Shown in pieces: positions 1 through 3,831 of a stretch of DNA of 5,037 nucleotides. Both the position numbers and the translations under genes were made by a program. How positions within the stretch are numbered: the stretch's first letter is position 1; every line of letters starts with the position of its first letter. The notes under the pieces are model-generated. The model searched no databases. It was not told the DNA's origin and saw only the letters and a program-made list of their open reading frames with translations. This stretch comes from Hyphomicrobiales bacterium (GTDB taxonomy: Bacteria > Pseudomonadota > Alphaproteobacteria > Rhizobiales > JAJFHR01), in assembly GCA_021775515.1 (NCBI GenBank), contig JAJFHR010000428.1:1-5037 (forward strand). The letters are read 5' to 3'.

Positions 1-38
1 GTTTCGCCAAACGCTCAGGAGAAGTAATCGATGTCTGA
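1..38 (+). CDS. rplX: 50S ribosomal protein L24, C-terminal end only (partial)
   Basis: The first bases, read in the frame starting at base 3, give FAKRSGEVIDV and then TGA at 36-38. This matches the conserved end of bacterial L24 (typically ...KRSGEVID plus one or two residues). L24 is an early assembly-initiating protein of the large subunit and is encoded directly before rplE in the spc operon, which is the order seen here. Only 11 complete codons are visible, so the identity rests on the tail motif plus the gene order. The stop codon lies inside the rplE start region: the two frames share bases 31-38. The rplE Shine-Dalgarno sequence therefore lies within L24 coding sequence. Confidence 0.85.
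   Translation, partial: FAKRSGEVIDV
17..21 (+). promoter_or_regulatory. Shine-Dalgarno sequence of rplE
   Basis: AGGAG lies 9 bases before the ATG at 31 and within the last codons of rplX. It supports the ATG at 31 as the rplE start even though this makes rplE overlap the preceding gene by 8 bases. Confidence 0.75.
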
Positions 39-588
39 GGCGGCACCAGAAGTGCGCTTGAAGCGCCAATATAATGACGTAATCAGAGCGGAACTGAAAA
101 AACAGTTCTCTTATGAAAACGAAATGCAGATACCACAGCTCGAAAAAGTCGTCCTCAATATGGGCGTAGGTGAAGCTGTGGCGGATTCTAAAAAGATCAA
201 CGCCGTAGTTGAATATCTTGGTCTAATTTCCGGTCAGCAACCGGTGGTTACCAAGGCACGCAAATCCATTGCTACTTTCAAACTGCGCGAGGGCATGCCG
301 ATTGGTGCAAAAGTGACTTTGCGCCGTCAACGCATGTATGAGTTCATCGACAGGCTGGTGACAATCGCCTTGCCTCGTGTACGGGATTTCCGCGGGCTTA
401 ATGCCAAGAGTTTTGATGGCCACGGCAACTACGCAATGGGTCTTAAGGAACACATCGTTTTTCCTGAGATCAATTACGACAAGGTTGATGAAATTTGGGG
501 AATGGACATTGTCGTGTGCACCACAGCCAAAACGGATGAAGAAGCACAGGCATTGTTGAAGAGTTTGAATTTTCCGTTCAAACAATAA
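31..588 (+). CDS. rplE: 50S ribosomal protein L5
   Basis: The product is 185 residues, against 179 in E. coli. L5 binds 5S rRNA with L18 and forms part of the central protuberance of the large subunit, contacting P-site tRNA and the small-subunit head. Seen in the sequence: the core block PQLEKVVLNMGVGEA (residues 35-49), the L5 family signature around LGLISGQQPVVTKARKSIA (residues 63-81), the LREGMPIGAKVTLR segment (85-98), and the C-terminal HIVFPEINYDKVDEIWGMDI block (141-160). The few extra N-terminal residues before LKRQYND are ordinary for alphaproteobacterial members as I recall them. The ATG at 31 is supported by AGGAG at 17-21. The start overlaps the end of rplX by 8 bases, which suggests translational coupling (inference). 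The next gene, rpsN, follows after 50 bases. Identity is certain from the conserved blocks and operon position. Confidence 0.98.
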   Translation: MSEAAPEVRLKRQYNDVIRAELKKQFSYENEMQIPQLEKVVLNMGVGEAVADSKKINAVVEYLGLISGQQPVVTKARKSIATFKLREGMPIGAKVTLRRQRMYEFIDRLVTIALPRVRDFRGLNAKSFDGHGNYAMGLKEHIVFPEINYDKVDEIWGMDIVVCTTAKTDEEAQALLKSLNFPFKQ

Positions 589-598
589 GGTTTAAACA

Positions 599-628
599 CC
601 GGATATGCGGTCGAAAAGACCTTATCGG
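599..628 (+). promoter_or_regulatory. Possible hairpin in the rplE-rpsN spacer, next to the rpsN ribosome-binding site
   Basis: The arms GGTC (609-612) and GACC (618-621) enclose a five-base GAAAA loop. After a small internal loop (606-608 against 622), a lower stem pairs 603-605 with 623-625 and 599-601 with 626-628, leaving base 602 bulged. That gives ten pairs in 30 bases. The 3' arm stops directly before AAGGA (629-633), the rpsN Shine-Dalgarno sequence. No T-run follows, so it is not an intrinsic terminator. A role in translation control or mRNA processing is inference. Pairing was done by eye, without an energy calculation. Confidence 0.4.
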
Positions 629-633
629 AAGGA
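629..633 (+). promoter_or_regulatory. Shine-Dalgarno sequence of rpsN
   Basis: AAGGA ends 5 bases before the ATG at 639, within GGAAGGA (627-633). It fixes the rpsN start and sits immediately after the 3' arm of a predicted hairpin. Confidence 0.7.
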
Positions 634-638
634 CAAAA

Positions 639-944
639 ATGGCAAAGAAGAGCATAATTGAAAGAGATAAGAAGCGGCGTAAGCTGGTGAAGAAATATGC
701 TTCACAGCGTGTCCGTCTCAAAGAAATTGCGGATGATACTTCATATTCAAATGAAGAGAGATTTGCGGCTCGCCTAAAGCTCGCAGCACTGCCGCGAAAC
801 TCATCACCCTCACGGGTTCGCAATCGGTGTGAAATTTCGGGCCGTGGCCGCGGCTATTACCGCAAACTCAAAATGTCCCGTATTGCACTTAGAGATTACG
901 CCTCTTCCGGTCTTGTTCCCGGAATGGTGAAGTCGAGTTGGTAA
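639..944 (+). CDS. rpsN: 30S ribosomal protein S14, zinc-independent (C-minus) form
   Basis: The product is 101 residues, exactly the length of E. coli S14. S14 is a late-assembling protein of the small-subunit head, near the decoding side. The family signature RCEISGRGRGYYRKLKMSR spans residues 63-81, followed by IALRDYASSGLVPGMVKSSW to the end. Only one cysteine (Cys64) is present, so the CxxC pairs of the short, zinc-binding S14 type are absent; this is the long C-minus form. The N-terminal half is strongly basic (KKRRKLVKK, residues 11-19) as expected for rRNA binding. The ATG at 639 has AAGGA at 629-633. The TAA stop (942-944) shares bases with the Shine-Dalgarno sequence of rpsH, so translation of the two genes is probably coupled (inference). 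Confidence 0.98.
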   Translation: MAKKSIIERDKKRRKLVKKYASQRVRLKEIADDTSYSNEERFAARLKLAALPRNSSPSRVRNRCEISGRGRGYYRKLKMSRIALRDYASSGLVPGMVKSSW

Positions 945-949
945 GGAGA
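943..949 (+). promoter_or_regulatory. Shine-Dalgarno sequence of rpsH overlapping the rpsN stop
   Basis: AAGGAGA lies 8 bases before the ATG at 958 and shares two bases with the TAA stop of rpsN (942-944). A ribosome finishing S14 therefore covers the S8 initiation signal. This spacing favours ATG 958 over the second in-frame ATG at 964. Confidence 0.8.
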
Positions 950-957
950 AGCCTTAA

Positions 958-1356
958 ATGACGATGACAGATCCTCTTGGTGATATGCTAACCCGTATCC
1001 GCAATGCCCAGATGCGCGGTAAAGGTAAGGTATCTACACCAGCGTCAAAGATCAGAAAAAACGTTCTCGATGTTCTTCAGACAGAAGGATTTATCCGTGG
1101 CTATGCGCAAGTAGAGTATGATGGCGGAAAATCCGAAATCGAGATTGAACTGAAGTATTATGATGGCGATCCCGTTATCAAAGAAATCAAACGTGTGTCA
1201 AAGCCGGGCCGGCGGGTTTATTCCTCTGTTGGCGATCTGCCGCGCATCCACAATGGATTGGGAGTATCAATTCTCTCAACATCCAAGGGTGTCATGTCCG
1301 ACAGCGAAGCACGTCAGCAAAATGTTGGTGGCGAAATTTTGTGCAGAGTATTCTAG
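958..1356 (+). CDS. rpsH: 30S ribosomal protein S8
   Basis: The product is 132 residues, close to the 130 of E. coli S8. S8 binds helix 21 of 16S rRNA and organises the central domain of the small subunit. In E. coli it is also the translational repressor of the spc operon. Seen in the sequence: the N-terminal block TDPLGDMLTRIRNAQ (residues 4-18), the middle KRVSKPGRRVYSS (78-90), and the C-terminal rRNA-binding signature STSKGVMSDSEARQQNVGGE (107-126), ending ILCRVF. The start at 958 gives MTMTDPLGDM; the ATG at 964 would give MTDPLGDM, also an acceptable family start, but the Shine-Dalgarno spacing favours 958. The stop is TAG (1354-1356), followed by a 51-base spacer. Whether S8 feeds back on this mRNA cannot be told from the protein. 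Confidence 0.98.
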   Translation: MTMTDPLGDMLTRIRNAQMRGKGKVSTPASKIRKNVLDVLQTEGFIRGYAQVEYDGGKSEIEIELKYYDGDPVIKEIKRVSKPGRRVYSSVGDLPRIHNGLGVSILSTSKGVMSDSEARQQNVGGEILCRVF

Positions 1357-1407
1357 ACAGCAGAATCAAGAATTTGATATTTTGCATTAAGAACGACGGA
1401 TAAAACT

Positions 1408-1941
1408 ATGTCTCGTATAGGTAAACTAGCAGTCCCAATACCAAGCGGCGTGACGATCACAATTGACGGCCAATCGGTTGCGGCCAAGGGTCCCAAAGGT
1501 GAGCTTTCAGCGGTGCTTATTGACGATGTGCTGGTCGAAATGAACGATGCCGGTGTCAAGATTGCCCCGCGGTCGGAAACCAAGCGTGCTCAGGCAATGT
1601 GGGGCATGTCGCGCACGGTTGTGGCAAATCTTGTTGAAGGTGTTACCGAGGGTTTTTCGAAAACTCTCGAGATCAACGGGGTTGGTTATCGCGCTCAGAT
1701 GCAGGGCAATGACCTGCAGTTAAACGTGGGACTCAGCCATGATGTGTTGTATCCGATACCCTCAGACATCAAAATTGAAGTTCCTAAACCCACAGAAATT
1801 GTGGTGAGTGGAATTGATAAGCAGAAAGTTGGCCAGGTTGCAGCAGAAATTCGTAGCTATCGGCCACCGGAGCCTTTCAAGGGCAAAGGCATTAAATATG
1901 CAAATGAATATATCTTCCGCAAGGAAGGTAAGAAGAAATAA
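1408..1941 (+). CDS. rplF: 50S ribosomal protein L6
   Basis: The product is 177 residues, the same as E. coli L6. L6 has two similar RNA-binding domains and sits near the factor-binding region and the sarcin-ricin loop of 23S rRNA. Seen in the sequence: the start MSRIGKLAVPIPSGV (residues 1-15), the KGPKGEL turn (27-33), the domain-2 motif LEINGVGYRAQMQG (87-100), and the family signature YRPPEPFKGKGIKYANE (151-167) with a basic tail RKEGKKK. The ATG at 1408 is fixed by the conserved MSRIGK start, although the upstream signal is weak: only CGGA (1397-1400), 7 bases away. It follows rpsH after 51 AT-rich bases and precedes rplR by 12. The weak ribosome-binding site suggests dependence on coupling or on an unstructured AT-rich leader (inference). 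Confidence 0.98.
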   Translation: MSRIGKLAVPIPSGVTITIDGQSVAAKGPKGELSAVLIDDVLVEMNDAGVKIAPRSETKRAQAMWGMSRTVVANLVEGVTEGFSKTLEINGVGYRAQMQGNDLQLNVGLSHDVLYPIPSDIKIEVPKPTEIVVSGIDKQKVGQVAAEIRSYRPPEPFKGKGIKYANEYIFRKEGKKK

Positions 1942-1953
1942 CGGACGAACATT

Positions 1954-2316
1954 ATGTCATCTTCACGAGCATTAGCTGAACGGCGCAAAGCCCGCGTCCG
2001 TCGCAAATTGAAAAAAACCGCCTACGGTCGGCCACGGCTGTCAATTTTCCGGTCGTCTAAGCATATTTATGCCCAGATCATTGACGATGAGAACAGCCAA
2101 ACCCTCGCTGCGGCGTCGAGCCTGGAGAAAGATCTCAAAGGCAAACTAAAAACCGGCGCCGATAAAGAGGCTGCTGATCTGGTTGGCAAAATGATTGCCG
2201 AACGGGCGTCAAAAGCCGGTGTAAAAGAAGTTATTTTTGACCGTGGCAGCTATTTGTATCATGGTCGCGTCAAAGCATTGGCAGACGGGGCTCGCGAAGC
2301 CGGTCTTAAGCTCTAA
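1954..2316 (+). CDS. rplR: 50S ribosomal protein L18
   Basis: The product is 120 residues (E. coli 117). L18 binds 5S rRNA together with L5 and helps attach it to the central protuberance of the large subunit. Seen in the sequence: a very basic N-terminal tail (RRKARVRRKLKKT, residues 10-22), the block GRPRLSIFRSSKHIYAQIIDD (25-45), and the C-terminal FDRGSYLYHGRVKALADGAREAGLKL (95-120), which is the most recognisable part of the family. The ATG at 1954 lies 12 bases after the rplF stop. Its upstream signal is weak (CGGA at 1942-1945, 8 bases before), so close spacing and coupling with rplF probably help initiation (inference). The stop TAA (2314-2316) is directly followed by the ribosome-binding site of rpsE. 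Confidence 0.97.
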   Translation: MSSSRALAERRKARVRRKLKKTAYGRPRLSIFRSSKHIYAQIIDDENSQTLAAASSLEKDLKGKLKTGADKEAADLVGKMIAERASKAGVKEVIFDRGSYLYHGRVKALADGAREAGLKL

Positions 2317-2322
2317 AAAGGT
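2317..2322 (+). promoter_or_regulatory. Shine-Dalgarno sequence deciding the rpsE start
   Basis: AAAGGT lies right after the rplR stop and 8 bases before the ATG at 2331. A TTG at 2328 is in frame just before this ATG but is only 5 bases away and would merely add one methionine. The spacing and the better codon favour 2331. Confidence 0.6.
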
Positions 2323-2330
2323 AATATTTG

Positions 2331-2888
2331 ATGGCATATGGTGGCAATAGAGACCGCGAAGAACGCGACAGCGAATTTGTTGATAGGCTTGTGCATATCA
2401 ACCGGGTTGCAAAAGTTGTAAAGGGTGGTCGCCGATTTGGTTTTGCTGCACTGGTTGTGGTTGGTGATCAAAAAGGCCGGGTCGGCTTCGGCCATGGCAA
2501 AGCGCGCGAGGTGCCTGAAGCTATACAAAAGGCAACTGAAGCCGCAAAGCGCAGCATGATCCGCGTGCCATTGCGTGAAGGCCGGACGCTGCACCATGAT
2601 GTCAAGGGCCGGCACGGCGCCGGACGGGTAGTTCTTCGTGCTGCACCTCCAGGAACCGGCATCATCGCGGGTGGCCCGATGCGTGCTGTTTTTGAGACTG
2701 TGGGTATGCAGGATGTGGTTGCTAAATCTATTGGCAGCTCAAATCCATATAATATGGTGAGAGCAACGTTCGATGCCCTGAAACATGAAAATAGCCCGCG
2801 TATGGTTGCAGCCCGCCGGGGAAAAAAGGTCAGCGAGATTGTCTCTCGTAGAAGTGATAGCGCCGCTGAAGCAAATGAGCAGGCTTAG
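2331..2888 (+). CDS. rpsE: 30S ribosomal protein S5
   Basis: The product is 185 residues from the ATG at 2331. E. coli S5 is 167; the extra length lies at both ends. S5 lines the mRNA entry channel of the small subunit, contributes to decoding accuracy and contains the loop where spectinomycin-resistance changes occur. Seen in the sequence: the loop region HINRVAKVVKGGRRFGF (residues 22-38), the family signature running through GFAALVVVGDQKGRVGFGHGKARE (37-60), and the C-terminal domain PPGTGIIAGGPMRAVFE (106-122) plus GSSNPYNMVRATFDAL (135-150). The last 20 or so residues (SRRSDSAAEANEQA) form a polar, probably disordered tail. The spectinomycin loop looks wild type, with no obvious change. 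The stop is TAG, followed by the longest spacer of the window (80 bases) before rpmD. Confidence 0.98.
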   Translation: MAYGGNRDREERDSEFVDRLVHINRVAKVVKGGRRFGFAALVVVGDQKGRVGFGHGKAREVPEAIQKATEAAKRSMIRVPLREGRTLHHDVKGRHGAGRVVLRAAPPGTGIIAGGPMRAVFETVGMQDVVAKSIGSSNPYNMVRATFDALKHENSPRMVAARRGKKVSEIVSRRSDSAAEANEQA

Positions 2889-2910
2889 GTCTGGAACATT
2901 TGCAACCGCG

Positions 2911-2935
2911 TGCCTAAATAAGTACCTAATTGGCA
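2911..2935 (+). promoter_or_regulatory. Possible weak hairpin in the rpsE-rpmD spacer
   Basis: TGCC (2911-2914) can pair with GGCA (2932-2935), and AA (2916-2917) with TT (2930-2931) across a bulged T, leaving a 12-base loop. An alternative fold pairs GTAC (2922-2925) with GTAC (2937-2940). Both are short, and no T-run follows, so this is not a convincing terminator. The spacer from 2889 to 2968 contains no other recognisable element apart from the GACGGATAAA motif close to the rpmD start. Confidence 0.2.
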
Positions 2936-2968
2936 AGTACATAGTTAAAAAGTGACGGATAAAGACGG

Positions 2969-3181
2969 ATGGCAGAAAAGAAAAAGCAGGGGACTAAGAC
3001 GGTTACAGTTGAACAAACTGGTAGTCCGATCCGTCGTCCAGGTGACCAGCGTGCAACGCTCATTGGTCTTGGGCTTAACAAAATGCACAAGCGCCGGACT
3101 TTGGAGGATACACCGCAAGTTCGCGGCATGATCCGGAAAGTTTCACATCTCGTGCGCGTCGTCGAAACGACAGACGCTTAA
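2969..3181 (+). CDS. rpmD: 50S ribosomal protein L30
   Basis: The product is 70 residues; E. coli L30 is 59. L30 is a small protein on the large-subunit surface contacting 23S rRNA. The family core is clear: VTVEQTGSPIRRPGDQRATL (residues 12-31), IGLGLNKMHKRRTLEDTPQV (32-51), then RGMIRKVSHLVRVVE (52-66). The extra length is a lysine-rich start (MAEKKKQGTK) and a short tail (TTDA). The ATG at 2969 fits the spacing to the family core. Its upstream signal is poor: CGGA ends 9 bases before, within GACGGATAAA (2954-2963), and a second CGG touches the ATG. It is separated from rpsE by 80 bases, so simple stop-start coupling with S5 is unlikely. rplO follows after 23 bases. Confidence 0.97.
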   Translation: MAEKKKQGTKTVTVEQTGSPIRRPGDQRATLIGLGLNKMHKRRTLEDTPQVRGMIRKVSHLVRVVETTDA

Positions 3182-3190
3182 CGGTATTCA

Positions 3191-3196
3191 AGGGAG
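3191..3196 (+). promoter_or_regulatory. Shine-Dalgarno sequence of rplO
   Basis: AGGGAG lies 8 bases before the ATG at 3205 and confirms the start giving MRLNQIADNAGATK, the normal N-terminus of L15. Confidence 0.7.
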
Positions 3197-3204
3197 TTCG
3201 AAGT

Positions 3205-3777
3205 ATGCGGCTCAATCAAATTGCGGATAACGCAGGTGCGACAAAAGACCGAAAGCGTGTAGGCCGCGGTATCGGGTCCGGCACCGGAAAAACTTCTGGC
3301 CGTGGGGTCAAAGGTCAAAAATCACGTTCAGGTGTTGCTATTAAGGGTTTTGAAGGCGGTCAAATGCCGATCCACCGGCGCCTGCCAAAACGCGGATTTA
3401 AGAATATTTTCTCGAAAAATTTCAATGCCGTTAATCTTGGACGTATTCAAGTTGCGCTGGACGCTGGAAAACTTGATGGCAAAAAAACCGTCACGGTTGA
3501 AGCGATGCATGAAGCCGGCATCATTCGCCGGGTCCATGATGGTGTGCGGCTATTGGGAAAAGGTGAATTGAAAGCAAAAATTGCATTTGAGGTAACCGGT
3601 GCATCGAAAGGCGCCATTGCCGCTGTTGAAGCAGCAGGAGGCTCGGTGACAATTGTTGCGCTTGCCAAGCCTGAAATTTCACAAGAAGACTCGCCTGGGA
3701 AAAAGGGCAAAGCGAAGGCAAAATCCACGTCAGCTAAGGCCAAGGGAAAATCTGAAAAGACGTCTGAAGCTGAGTGA
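3205..3777 (+). CDS. rplO: 50S ribosomal protein L15 with a long lysine/alanine-rich C-terminal tail
   Basis: The product is 190 residues, against 144 in E. coli. L15 is a late-assembling protein that threads a glycine- and arginine-rich extension into 23S rRNA. Seen in the sequence: the start MRLNQIADNAGATKDRKRVG (residues 1-20), the RGIGSGTGKTSGRGVKGQKS extension (21-40), GGQMPIHRRLPKRGFKNIF (51-69), and the C-terminal globular signature LLGKGELKAKIAFEVTGASKGAIAAVEAAGG (116-146). The normal domain ends near residue 156 (VALAKPE). The remaining 34 or so residues are low-complexity, rich in Lys, Ala, Ser and Glu (for example KKGKAKAKSTSAKAKGKS at 166-183). The reading frame is continuous with no sign of frameshift, so the tail is probably real and disordered. 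The stop is TGA (3775-3777); secY starts 54 bases later. Confidence 0.98.
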   Translation: MRLNQIADNAGATKDRKRVGRGIGSGTGKTSGRGVKGQKSRSGVAIKGFEGGQMPIHRRLPKRGFKNIFSKNFNAVNLGRIQVALDAGKLDGKKTVTVEAMHEAGIIRRVHDGVRLLGKGELKAKIAFEVTGASKGAIAAVEAAGGSVTIVALAKPEISQEDSPGKKGKAKAKSTSAKAKGKSEKTSEAE

Positions 3778-3797
3778 TATCGGGTTAATGGGGGATA

Positions 3798-3820
3798 TGC
3801 TTGCCGCTAAGCGCGGTGCA
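3798..3820 (+). promoter_or_regulatory. Possible hairpin abutting the secY ribosome-binding site
   Basis: CCGC (3804-3807) pairs with GCGG (3813-3816) around a five-base loop. A G-U pair (3803 with 3817) and then TGC (3798-3800) with GCA (3818-3820), with two bulged T, extend the stem. The 3' arm shares base 3820 with AGGAG (3820-3824). The position suggests it could tune access to the secY start; this is inference from hand-drawn pairing. Confidence 0.3.
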
Positions 3821-3824
3821 GGAG
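3820..3824 (+). promoter_or_regulatory. Shine-Dalgarno sequence of secY
   Basis: AGGAG lies 7 bases before the ATG at 3832, ideal spacing. It supports this start, which yields the MASAAEHLAANINF N-terminus expected for an alphaproteobacterial SecY. Confidence 0.75.
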
Positions 3825-3831
3825 AAAAATA

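Noticed and set aside
223..585. Minus-strand open frame of 120 codons opposite rplE
   Set aside because: The + strand encodes an unmistakable L5. The antisense peptide has no recognisable domain and no independent start signal stands out.
1363..1384. Possible intrinsic terminator after rpsH (ATCAA at 1365-1369 pairing with TTGAT at 1374-1378, then a short T-run)
   Set aside because: The stem is five mostly A-T pairs with a four-base loop and only four T follow after an A. It is too weak to stop transcription, and termination here would cut off essential downstream genes.
1374..1404. Promoter-like TTGATA (1374-1379) and GATAAA (1399-1404) before rplF
   Set aside because: The -10 match is only partial and the spacer is 19 bases. 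In an AT-rich 51-base gap such matches are expected by chance.
2328..2330. TTG as the rpsE start
   Set aside because: It is immediately followed by an ATG with better distance to AAAGGT (2317-2322), and the S5 family start MAYGGNRDRE fits the ATG.
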